This document shows positions 1-9,789 of a stretch of 64,000 nt of DNA, in pieces. The notes under the pieces are model-generated. The model was given only the letters and a program-made list of their open reading frames with translations, had not been told where the DNA came from and searched no databases. How positions within the stretch are numbered: position 1 is the first letter of the stretch; every line of letters starts with the position of its first letter. Source of the DNA: Chrysemys picta bellii (Eukaryota; Chordata; Testudines; Emydidae); assembly GCF_011386835.1 (NCBI RefSeq), contig NC_088800.1, positions 55,457,439 through 55,521,438 of the forward strand. The letters run 5' to 3'. The translations under genes and the position numbers were made by a program.

Positions 1-14
1 AACATGTTCTATAA

Positions 15-593
15 CAGAGGTGGGCAAACTTTTTGGGCTGAAGGACACATCTGGGTGGGGAAATTGTATGCAGGGCTGGGGGCTGGGGTGCGGGAGGGAG
101 TGCAGAGTGTGGGAGGGGATGTGGTGTGCAGGAAGGGGCTCAGGACAAGGGATTGGGGCAGAGGAGGGGTGTGGAGTGCAGGAGGGGGCTCAGGGCAGGG
201 GTGTGGACAGCAGGAAGGGGTGTATGCGGGGGCTCAGGGAAGGGGGTTGGGGTGCAGAAGGGGTGCGAGGTGCAGGCAGGGGGCTTAAGGCAGGGAGTTC
301 GGGGGTGGTGTACAGGAGGGGTTTGGGCTCTGGGGTGGCAGCGGCGCGCATCGGGGCCAGGGCTGCCCTTGCCGCGCCTCCAGGTACCTCTCCCAAAGCT
401 CCCATTGGCTGGGAAAGGGGAACCACGGCCAAAGGGAGCTGCGGAGGCGGGGCCCAGAGGCAAGGGCAACACACGGAGCTCTCTGCCCCCCTGCCCGGGG
501 ACCGCAGGGACCTGGTGCTGGCTGCTTCGGAGAGCGGCGCGGGGCCCACGAAGGGCCGGATCTGGCCCACTGGCCGTAGTTTGCCCACCCCAG
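15..593. mobile_element. Non-autonomous hAT element, GTGGGCAAAC-type ends, GC-rich interior
   Basis: The left end CAGAGGTGGGCAAACT and right end AGTTTGCCCACCCCAG are inverted repeats. The flanks TTCTATAA (7-14) and TTCTATAG (594-601) are an 8-bp target-site duplication with one mismatch. The interior is a run of GGGGCTCAGGGCAGGGG-like units. Overlapping open frames here are by-products of GC-rich repeat, not genes. It sits inside the hAT transposase relic. Confidence 0.8.
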
Positions 594-609
594 TTCTATA
601 GGCAGACGA

Positions 610-2690
610 TCCTGGAATGTACAGGTATGTGCATTCTAAGCCTTGGAAAATGCTGTGCATTGATCTTCCATCACGCCAGTGGACTGCATTCCAATGAAGG
701 ACAAGGCTCCCAGAAGTAATTTTCCAGTTCATTTTCTACTGCGTTCTCCTCATTGGTATAATCTTCACCTAAAAGCTTCACTACAGCACTCCTCAGTTTC
801 ACGCATTTTTTTCAGCACTGGCTCTATTGGCTCATCCAGTTCAGCCATGGCACTTGGAGGTTCTTCTATTTCTAACATCAATGCAAGTTGCAGAAGCTTT
901 GATTTAGCAGCTATCTGGACAACCAGCGATAGAAACTGCATGTGTTTATGCCGTGGATCTAACAAGGAGGCAATAAGTGCAGGTTTGGCAGTTATGGCAG
1001 GATCATTGGGTTTCATGCGATGCTCCAGAGAGTGACAAACAGCACCTTTGAAATCAGTGACTTTTCCATTTTAACGGGCGCTTCACTTCTGAGGTGAGTT
1101 TGGATAAGATTAACTGTTCAGCAGACATAGCAGTGGTAGCGCATTTTAAAGTGGAAAGTAGCGATAAGATATCCTCTACTAATTACCAGTGCTCATCTTG
1201 CAGCTGAAGTGTTTGGGTATCAGATTGTTTTGTTACAGGGCTATCTGAAAGCGCAGCTGTTATGCCCACCTTTGCTCGTTGAGTCATATATTGAGCATGC
1301 CATATAATGAATTCTAGTGAGTTTGGGGGAGGGATAGCTCAGTGGTTTGAGCATTGGCCTGTTAAACCCAGGGTTGTGAGTTCAATCCTTGAGGGGGCCA
1401 CTTGGGAATCTGGGGCAAAAATCAGTACTTGGTCCTGCTAGTGAAGGCAGGCGGCTGGACTCGATGACCTTTCAAGGTCCCTTCCAGTTCTAGGAGATGG
1501 GATATCTCCATTCATTTTTTTTTTTTTTACATGATTGGATCAGACAGTGTCACTTACTCTGAAGCTGTGTTTGTTTTCTTTAAGTGCTTTTGCAGCCACG
1601 GTGCTGTGGTGGCAGTGTGCAACTAGTCTACTTGCAGCTGCAACAGCACGATCCACACTACTTGAAGAAAACTCATGATTTATTGTTAGCTGCAATGTAA
1701 CATACCTCCATGTGTTGACGAGCACAATGTTGCTTGCATTATTGTGTATACACGCCAAGACACAGCCTGCCAGATCCTATCTTTCCACTGTAGTGTTTAA
1801 TTTTTCAGCACGGTTTTCCGCTATACGTCATTCTGCCATACTTTTGGTTTGTAGAATCACGGATTGAATCTCCCAATTTTCAATATAATAGCAAATGACA
1901 GTCATGCAGCTTTCTGTAGTGAATGCTATCCAGCAGTCGGTGGTGAAAGCTACTTTAATGGCATTTTCCAATTTTTCCTGGACAGACTTCACACAGTCCT
2001 CATAGCACTTCTCTAGTCGCGAGGTTATAGTCTGTCTCACAGGCCACAGTATTCAGATTCTACCAAACTTATCAATGCACGAAAACCTGTATCCTCAACG
2101 ACACTTACAGGCAGCATATCTGTAGTGATCATGGTGCACAACAACTCAGTTTTTCGTCACGTTGGGTGTTGCATTTTCTTGAACTGATTGAAACAAACAC
2201 TGTCAGTGTTGTTTGATTTTTTACCTTCTTTTTCACATGAAACAGAGGGATGTTTCAGCTTCAAATGCTTCAGCACTGCTCCAGTGCTGTTTGCATACTT
2301 CAGCTCTGTCTTACACAGTTTACATTTAACTGCATCTTCTGTTATTTTTGTGAAATGATTCCAGGCATTACTCCTTTTCGATTGCTCCATCTTCACTATG
2401 GAAAAGTAGTTACCAAAAATCACAATGACCTACATGATGCTGTTTGAAGGTTTAACGCTACCAAAGTGTTACATCAGTTCCATAGCAATGGTCCTAACAA
2501 TGCAGAACCCAGTTCCACATACACTTTGAAATGGTATTGCTGCAGCGTTTCTAATGTGCGCATTTGGTAAAATAATTTCATGACGTTGTAATACCTATCT
2601 GTTTTAAAGGTTTACTGAATACATTAACAGTAAGACTGATACTTATTGGTTAACCGTTTAATTTTTTACATCCCTAGTCCTAACCAGTTG
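610..2690 (-). pseudogene. Decayed hAT-superfamily transposase (BED finger, ZBED-like)
   Basis: Minus-strand frames show, in order: a BED-type zinc finger near 2423-2250 (CKLCKTEL ... HLKLKHP), the hAT catalytic region near 2040-1830 (KVAFTTDCWIAFTTESC), FSSSSVDRAVAAASRLVAHC near 1700-1600, and the C-terminal part near 1300-610 (LIASLLDPRHKHMQFLS, then ENELENYFWEP). Several stops and frameshifts make it a pseudogene. The right end near 2640-2690 (AATTTTTTACATCCCTAG) looks like a hAT terminus. A SINE at 1326-1510 splits the frame just before the segment matching WNSTYY-type residues, and a second, non-autonomous hAT at 15-593 cuts the C-terminal end. Confidence 0.8.
1326..1510 (+). mobile_element. 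tRNA-derived SINE with CR1-type tail (tortoise Pol III SINE)
   Basis: The head has a Pol III A box (TAGCTCAGTGG) and a degenerate B box (AGTTCAATCC). The tail GGACTCGATGACCTTTC followed by AAGGTCCCTTCCAGTTCTAG matches the 3' end of the CR1 LINE at 27145-27180 in this same window. A poly-T run follows. This head-tail combination is the one described for cryptodiran turtles. It is inserted in the hAT relic. Confidence 0.88.
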
Positions 2691-4249
2691 TAGCATTGCT
2701 GTGAACCATTAAAAAAAAATGCAGCAATGTACCCCAGATGGCTGCATTTCAGTAGAGGGTGAAATTCTTGCATATATGTATAGATGTATACAAAAAGCAC
2801 CTGTGTATTTGCCATATTAAAATACAATCATACTAAAAAACAGAACAAATGCAGTGGAGGGATCTACTCCAGCCACAAATCCCAGGCTCAGCAATGTCTG
2901 AAAAATTGTAAAATGCTATGAGATCCTTCAGACTGAAAGACAATAGACAAATAAAACTGCTTCACCTCAATATGGCGGGGGGTGGGTGAGCCTTTCAGAA
3001 TGAGAATATACCTTAAAACTTGTAGGTACTGCCTAATCTAAATTTTAAAAGCACAATATTATAGGTAAAATAAAGTTGCACCTTATAGCAGCTACCAAAG
3101 TATAGCCTGGTAGTCTAGAGCAGCAAACAGTACTTCCAACCAGGAATCAATGTTTAAGAGTGACCATGCAGGAAACAGTAGGAAATGCTTAGTTTAAAAT
3201 CAGTTCCATCCTCTTTGCCTGAATAGTTAGCTATGAGACAAGGTGTTATTCCCTTAGAAAAGATCTATAAATCAAGTTTAATTTCTCACACTAAAGTTTA
3301 TATTAGACAATAAGGATTTAAGTTGTCACACTCATACCAGATAGACTAACACATCTACCACTGAAACCTGTGTCAGAAAAAAAATAAAAAAATACTAGGA
3401 GTCCTTGGGGCACCTTAAGAGACTAACACATTTATTTGGGCATAAGCTTTCATGTCATACCAGATAGCTAATCAATTATGAAACCGAACCATGGTAAGTA
3501 AAAAAAAACACATCCACTATCACAAACATTAAGTAAACAAACCCCTCTAGGGCAGGGAAGTAGTATTACTAACAAGTTTACAAATGAGGCAAGGCTCACA
3601 GAAATTAGCTTGATTTTCTAAGGAACTGGACCACTGCAGTCAATGGGAGCTGTATGTGTTCAGCACCTCTGAAAATTGGGCCACAAGTGATTTGCACAGG
3701 GCTACATATTGACTCAGTGACCGAGTTGGGATTACAACTCAGGCATTTCTGTCTCAAACCACTAAAGACCTGGCCCACATTCATCAGCCCAAGTCTTTCC
3801 ATTAACTCTAGATTCCAAGATACTTGTATCACAGCAACAAGTGTCCCAGTTAGACTAGGCTAGTTAATGATGCCAGAAAAAGCTTACAAATTACAGCAAT
3901 AATTTCCATGAAATGGTGACATCAAAGGAGGAATGGATTCCAGGAAGTGTGTGATCCTTGAATTCTCCACATCAGACCACTGATTTGATAAAATCTAGAA
4001 GAACAAAACTGCCTGACAGGGGACTCTGCAGGGAATCAAGAAATCCCAGTGCCGGCACTGAAGACATGGGACTGTTTCACCACAGATGATTCGGAAGTCA
4101 CTTCCTTTACCTCTTCCCACAGCACAAGAGAAACATTTGGAACCAAAACTAAGGGCGTGTGTCCACTCGGCGTCACTCTCCCCGAAGAGGAGCAAGGCAC
4201 TAGAAGACGCGAGGTCGGTCAGGGACAGCTCCGTGTGCAGACAAACCAC
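2691..4249. other. Gene-free stretch with old repeats
   Basis: AT-rich DNA with no supported coding sequence. Part of a dispersed repeat (GAGACTAACACATTTATTT ... CATAAGCTTTCATG) lies at 3397-3460. A MIR relic at 3560-3780 (ACAAATGAGGCAAGG ... GTGATTTGCACAGGGCTACA) is interrupted at 3608-3683 by a short element with GATTTTC/GAAAATT inverted ends. If the gene starting in the CpG island exists, this would be its first intron. Confidence 0.5.
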
Positions 4250-4900
4250 TAAGTGCTTGGAAGCGGTGCCACGAAACCCCGGCGCTCCGGGCCGCCCCTT
4301 ACCCCGCCGGGCGGAGGGTGTGAGCGGCGAGGGACGCGCGGCTGCGGCTGGCTCACGCGCTCTCCGGGCGCGGCGCAGCGGTCCGCGGGAGCACGGGCTC
4401 GGGGCCGGGCAGCGACCCCCGGGGCGGACCTCAGGCTCGCTGAGGCAGGGCCGAGCCTAGCGGTCCCAGCGGCCGGGGCTCCAGCTCCGCCTCACTCACC
4501 TCGGGCGGGGCGGCGGCTGCCTCGGCCTGCGGCGGGAACGCGGCGGCGTCACTCAGCACATTCCGGGCCGGCGGAGGCTGCGGAGCCGCCCCGAGGAACC
4601 AGCAGGAGCCGCGGCCACAGGCCCAGACACCTCCTCCCGGCGACCCCGCAGCAAGCCGCCGCCCCATAGGCTCCCCGGCCCCACGTGACACCCGGACCGC
4701 CGTCTTAGCCGGAACTCTGTTTGCGCATGCGTACCAGCTGATTCTCAGGCCCGCCGGCTCGGGTTGGCTAGGGGTCCGGCCAGTGCTGTGGGCGCCCCGC
4801 CAGTCAGAGGCGGCTGTAGGCCTGTGTCCGTCCCGCTACAGCACTAGCCTCGAGGCTCTGCCCCTATCCCTGGGACGGGGCCGGCCTGAGCAGCGTCTGG
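4250..4900 (-). promoter_or_regulatory. CpG island with probable minus-strand first exon of an unidentified gene
   Basis: GC content and CpG density rise sharply here. Near the right edge, TGCGCATGCGT at about 4730-4740 is a near-consensus NRF-1 site, common in housekeeping promoters. On the minus strand CGAG|GTGAGTGAG at 4494-4501 is a very strong splice donor, so a first exon probably lies between about 4500 and 4720 and its gene would continue leftward, beyond position 1. No coding sequence of that gene is visible in the window, so the gene is not named. Confidence 0.55.
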
Positions 4901-5037
4901 TCCCACCCCCCCCTCAGCTGCCACGTGCTTAGTTCGGGAGTTGGCCCTGGGCAGGAGCGCCGCGTGCCCGGCCCCAAGGGGCTGCAGCTCACGCCTGGGC
5001 GAGGGCTCCGCCGGAGTGTATTTAGAAGGATAGTGGT

Positions 5038-5230
5038 CAGGGCCGGCTCCAGGCACCAGCTTAACAAGCAGGTGCTTGGGGGGGCCAAGGGAAAGGGGCG
5101 GCACCTGCGGCGGCAGGTTCCTCACTCCGTCTAGGAGTGAAGGACCTGCCACTGAACTGCCACCACCGATCGCGGCTTTTTTTTTTTTTTTTTTTTGCTT
5201 GGGGTGACAGAAATGCTGGAGCTGGCCCTG
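5038..5230. mobile_element. Non-autonomous hAT element, CAGGGCCGGC-type ends
   Basis: Ends CAGGGCCGGCTCCAG and CTGGAGCTGGCCCTG (reading CTGGAGC..CCCTG) are inverted repeats, flanked by an exact 8-bp duplication ATAGTGGT at 5030-5037 and 5231-5238. CAGGG ends with 8-bp duplications identify a hAT element. It has an internal poly-T tract at about 5179-5199. A sister copy is at 41116-41327. Confidence 0.88.
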
Positions 5231-5283
5231 ATAGTGGTAGATTCTCCTTCCTGCCCCATTTAGTGCAACTAGCTGTAATTCGA

Positions 5284-5452
5284 AATCATAGAATATCAGG
5301 GTTGGAAGGGACCTCAGGAGGTTATCTAGTCCAACCCACTGCTCAAAGCAGGAGCTATCCCCAAATCCCTAAATGGTCCCCTCAAGGATTGAACTCACAA
5401 CCCTGGGTTTAGCAGGCCAATGCTCAAACCACTGAGCTATCCCTTCCCCCCA
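5284..5452 (-). mobile_element. tRNA-derived SINE with CR1-type tail, second copy
   Basis: Read on the minus strand: GGGATAGCTCAGTGGTTTGA opens the head, GAGTTCAATCCTTGAGG is the B-box region, and the tail ends GAGGTCCCTTCCAACCCTGA and TATTCTATGATTT. The ATTCTATGA-type terminus is the CR1 3' signature. Its middle differs from the copy at 1326, so it is a different subfamily. Confidence 0.88.
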
Positions 5453-5589
5453 ATTTAGAAAAAAAATCACTTGTCCTCAGCCCAACTTCTTCTCGAATGA
5501 GGAATCACTCCCTGCTGCACAGCATGAACTCATGACTTTTTACCAGGCAACAAGCTGTTTCCATATTTACTTACCTAAAAATCATGTTG

Positions 5590-5755
5590 GGCATGTCTTC
5601 ACTAGCAACGTTAAAGCGCTGCTGCAGATGGCTTGTGTAGTTGCAGCTCCCAGCGCTATAAAAACCCCACCTCTAGGGAGAGAATAGCTACCAGCCCTGG
5701 TGCACTGTCTACACTGGCACTTCACAGTGCTCAAGGGAGTGTTTTTTCAAGGGGT
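5590..5755. mobile_element. Harbinger-like MITE, truncated on the right
   Basis: GGGCATGTCTTCACTAGCAA closely follows the left end of the MITE at 51175, and the internal AGCGCT motifs and GCTACCAGC...GTGCACTGT block are shared with it. The right terminus is missing, lost in a GTTTTTTCAAGGGG tract. Assignment to Harbinger rests on similarity to the ends of the element at 56197-60196. Confidence 0.55.
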
Positions 5756-6058
5756 TTTTTGTCCACAAAGGCTTATGCCCAAATACATCTTTAATGTAGC
5801 TCTTGCATAACTCAGATTTCTCTCTAGGTCCAGAGACAAAATCATGCATTCATCTAGAATTTTAAGATGAACGTCTCCTCTTCCTGCCCATGCACTGGGA
5901 AAATACAGCCTGACAGAATTTCTCTGGTGAAATAGCTGTGCTATTGGAACTTTGTAAATGTACCTTGGAAGAATTTATTACAATCACAAAGCTGACATAC
6001 ATAAACTCTTGCAGTGAGATAAGCCAGTGCATTTTAACTTAAACAGAGACTCTTTTAC

Positions 6059-6774
6059 TAGGGTGACCAGATCACCCAGGTCAAATAGCAGGGGGCGGGG
6101 CAAAAAACAAAAAAAACAAAACACTCCTCCTCCACAAGTGCTGGAGGGAGGCCTGGGAGACGCAGGGGGAGTGAGAGTCCGGCCTGGCCCCGAGCAGGCA
6201 GGACTCAGTCGGGCGGTAGGGAGAGGAGGGGGGCGGCCCGCGGGGCCAGGCGGCGGCTGTTCTCCCCCCCGGGCAGTGGAACTCGGGAGCAGCCGCTGCT
6301 GCAGCTCCCACTGCTGCGGGGGGAGGAAGTGGCCGATGGCCACACTCGGCGGCTGCGGCTCTGGCGCCCGGGCCTGAACCCGGGCCTGCTGCGGGGACCC
6401 AGCAGCGCGCACGCTGCGCCCAGCCCCTGGCCAGTCGCGTCTGTTCCCCTGCGCCCCCCTACTCTCCCTACCGCCCGACTGAGTCCTACAGGATTGACTC
6501 TCACTCACGGCACTGCGCTCCCCCTGCATCTCCGGGGCCTCCCTCCAGCCCTAGTGGCGGGAGGAAGAATGGTGAGCCTGGGGAAGAGGCGGGGATTTGG
6601 GGAGGGAGCCAATGGGGGAAGGAGGGGGCGGAGTCGGGGCAGGGCACGAGCACTTCCGGGCCCCGGAGCATTTGCTTGTTTGTCCTATGTCCCGACCTAA
6701 CATCAGTCGGGACGCGGGACAAACAAGCAAATATCGGGCCAGTCCTGATAAAATCGGGACGTCTGGTCACCGTA
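6059..6774. mobile_element. TAGGGTGACC-ended hAT-like element with GC-rich interior
   Basis: Left end TAGGGTGACCAGATC and right end GTCTGGTCACCGTA are inverted repeats. Flanks TCTTTTAC (6051-6058) and CCTTTTAC (6775-6782) are an 8-bp duplication with one mismatch. The middle is about 550 bp of GC-rich, CpG-containing DNA with its own internal inverted segments (GTCGGGCGGTAGGGAGAG near 6208 and CTCTCCCTACCGCCCGAC near 6462). Open frames there are compositional. Confidence 0.78.
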
Positions 6775-7315
6775 CCTTTTACTAGCCACTTGCACCCCAT
6801 AAGCCTCTGCTCCAGTAGCCATAGTGCTTCAAAGGTGGCTCTATGGCGATCAGTGCAGAGGTGTATGGGACAAATGACAGGATCCTATTACGAGTGAGCA
6901 AATGGGCAGATGACTATGGACGACTGCTAATAACAAAAGGGTCACCATGCACAAACTGAGCACTGCTGCTGTAAGCTATCTTGCTGGCTTTTCTAAGAAC
7001 TGTGCAGATCACTACATGACAAACAGAAGATGATGTAAGCCCTTCCTGTGCCAGATGCAGTTTGATGGTGAGAGCAGCTGCTGTCACCATTCTACTTAGT
7101 CTACAGTAAACTTTGCCTTTTAAAGTTCAGCCATTGGCCAGAATGGTCCCCAAAACACAGCAAGAATCCATCATGCACATTTTGGTTTTGAATGGAGAGA
7201 GCATCACTGGATATTCTACACTTGTTGAAGACCATCATCAAAATTACTATAAACTTCACTGACATAAGAGATGTGTAAATATGACATGCCAACTGGCTTA
7301 ACATAGGAACTAGAG

Positions 7316-7668
7316 CAGGGGTTCTCAACCTTTTCCTTTTTGAGTCCCCCCAACAGTGCTATAAGAATTCCACGGCCAACCTGTGCCACAACTGTTTTCC
7401 GGAAAATCTAGCAGATTAGTAGCCAGGGCCGGCAATAGGTGGTAGCAAGCAGGGCAGCTGCCCAGAGCCCCACACCACGGTGGGCCCCCGTGAAGCTAAC
7501 TTGCTCGGTCTTCAGCTTCAGTCCCAGGCTCAGATTTTAGCTTTCTGCCCTGGGCCCCACTGTGTCTAACGCCGGCCCTGCTCTCTGGTTTATTTTGATG
7601 GCCCCCTGAAACCTGTTCGTGCGCCCCCCCCCACCAGGGTGCCCCAGACCCCTCATTAAAAACTGCTG
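7316..7668. mobile_element. Non-autonomous hAT element, CAGGGGTTCTCAACC-type
   Basis: Starts CAGGGGTTCTCAACCTTTT and ends TTAAAAACTGCTG, flanked by an exact 8-bp duplication AACTAGAG at 7308-7315 and 7669-7676. A second hAT-type insert (CAGGGCCGGC ... GCCGGCCCTG, 7424-7580) is nested inside; that inner copy shows no clear target duplication. Confidence 0.8.
7424..7580. mobile_element. Nested CAGGGCCGGC-ended hAT-like element
   Basis: Ends CAGGGCCGGCAATAGG and AACGCCGGCCCTG are inverted. Adjacent bases TTAGTAGC and CTCTCTGG do not match, so the duplication has decayed or one flank was deleted. Lies within the element at 7316-7668. Confidence 0.6.
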
Positions 7669-7676
7669 AACTAGAG

Positions 7677-9572
7677 TATTTAAATTCCTTCTAGAACCAT
7701 TTGACAGCAGCATGGAATCCATGCATGCATCATCATGCTATGCATATCCAGGACACCCTTCTCAAACCCAAATCACCAAGAGGTAGAGGTTAATGGTCCC
7801 TCCACCATAACAAAAGTCCCCATTCATTTGGTAGGTTAATTGTCTGCTGACACCATCTAATTTGAAACTATACTCCTTCAAAGCCATGATGATAGGAAAG
7901 TTTTAAAGTGAGGTTTTTAATTTGAGTGTCTGAAATAGGTCAGATACACAAAACAAGAAAGAAATCCAAGAGTTTTAATTAAACAAAAAAAAATGGAGGC
8001 CCATCCTTGAGCACAAATTTTGGAAAACAGGGTGCAGACAATTTAAAATCAAGTAACTACAGGTAAAAACAAAATAAACATGGGTGTTACACATCAGGAT
8101 TATCATCACCTCCACTTCCCCCTTTCAAGTAACCTTTCAAAGGAGATATGGTACAATGAGTATTGATAAATAACTTTTCATACTCCTTTATGCTCAGTAG
8201 TTCTTAGATTCAGGACCTTTCATCTTGTTGGAGCTTCTACCAAATGATTAATTTTATCTTTCCAGGGAAAGAGAAGTAGACAAACATCAGGATTACTCTC
8301 CAGTTGTAATTTATTGAGTGAATTACAAGTGCCAAGCCCCAGCTTCCATCTCCTTGTCCTTTGATTTTAATGTGTAATTGGATAACTATTATTGCCACAC
8401 GTCTCTCTGTCCATTAGCATGACATTTGAAATATGTATAAAGAAATAAAGTGATTGACTCCTAGAAAAAGGATGCCCTTGCTTTCTCCTAAAGCCAATGA
8501 AAGGGGCTTAGAGAATTGCATTATTGTCACTGTGCTAGAAAACGACCCAATTCTGAGTGGGGATACATTATATATTTCACTGCAGTAATATAGAAGACAA
8601 ACGTATTATCTTGACTAGAACACTTTTCCACAGAGTACACCATTTCTAATTAAAAGCCTGTGGTACTGGGAACCTACCTTCTCTGGAACAATATTGGTAT
8701 GTATTTTTTGTGTGGCTGCAAATTAATTGCAGTAAAAGGTTAAACTGCTAAACATCAGTAACTAATTTGTTGCAGTAAGCCGTTGATCCGTTTTTGCCAA
8801 CGGGCATTAGTTAGTAATACCAGATTTGATCTCTAAATTTCACAAATTTGTTGATTTGAACATGTGAAAAGGATATTCCAGAGGCCTACCAAAAAAACAA
8901 AGATGTTGCAATTGCAAAGGAAGTTCCTTCCTAGCACAGGCCTAATAAAAATTGGATTTGCTTTGAGAGATAAAAGTGAGGCAAGCGATCACTTCTCACT
9001 CTTTTCTTTAGTGGTTTCCTCTCAGAGGAAGTGCTACCCTCCCCTACCTTGTGCTTCAGAAGCAAGCATTCGCAGTACCAAAAATATACTGTGTACACAC
9101 ACTCTATTGGCATGGGTACAAACGTTTACAAAGAGAAAGAACAGGGGCAGGGGACTAACTTGCAAGTCTGGGTATGGTTTTCCTTCTGTCCTTCACAAAT
9201 GAGAAGGAGCAAGAAAGTAGCTGGTCTCACTAGAGTTAGACAGATGTGTACCCGTGAGAAACACCAGACCACGAAATACAGTGGTACTGCTCATTAGATG
9301 AGTTATTTGATATTAAAAAACCCCGTACATTCCAGAGGGCTTGTTTTTTTCTTTCATCCATAAATATGGATTAATAAGAAATTGTCCATGTTTAGGGCTA
9401 GAGCAGCCTAGCATCTGCCTCTCCCCTACTCCTGAAGAAAGTCCATCTTTTAGACACCACACAACACAATATTAAAGAGGAAAATATGGTTCCATAAATG
9501 TTGGGTTTCCTCTGTAAGGCTTCCCCAGTCAGGGGGAAATGGGTGCACATTGTACAGTTTAAGTTAGGTTCT
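7677..9572. other. INTS15 3' side: 3' UTR and intergenic DNA
   Basis: AT-rich DNA 3' of the INTS15 stop codon. Part of it must be INTS15 3' UTR; the polyadenylation site was not fixed. Short open frames near 8864-9300 have no recognisable domain and look like chance. Confidence 0.45.
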
Positions 9573-9789
9573 TTAGCGAATAGGCCTGTATGGGAAAGTC
9601 ATGCCTGGTATAAATGTCTGCACAGGATGGGCTGGGAGTGCTGGATGAGCCGGATGCGCAGGCAACGCAGGGTGTGCTGCATGTGCAGGATAGCCCAGCG
9701 GAGGGGTGTGGATATGAGGATAAAATCCTGGTGGCAAAGCAGCATGGGTTGCTTGTTGCACTGGACCTGAAATCACCAGCTGGAGTAGG
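9573..9789 (-). CDS. INTS15: INTS15 coding exon 6 with stop codon (residues 383-454)
   Basis: After acceptor CTTTTCACAG the exon completes Asn383, then encodes LLQLVISGPVQQ and a low-complexity Pro/His/Ala tail containing HPALPAHPAHPALPAHP, ending FPYRPIR and TAA at 9573-9575. The tail repeat is a variable, probably disordered end. I could not fix the polyadenylation site; a minus-strand AATAAA occurs near 8310 but is only a candidate. Confidence 0.93.

Noticed and set aside
20..719. Long overlapping open frames on both strands
   Set aside because: They follow a GC-rich tandem interior of a hAT element with readable ends and target duplication; all frames are open because stops are rare in this composition.
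1331..1405. tRNA-like sequence with A and B boxes
   Set aside because: It is the head of a SINE with a CR1 tail; the B box is degenerate and no cloverleaf is complete.
4253..4691. Open frames rich in Ala, Pro, Arg and Gly in the CpG island
   Set aside because: Both strands are open, there is no recognisable domain, and the splice donor suggests non-coding first-exon sequence instead.
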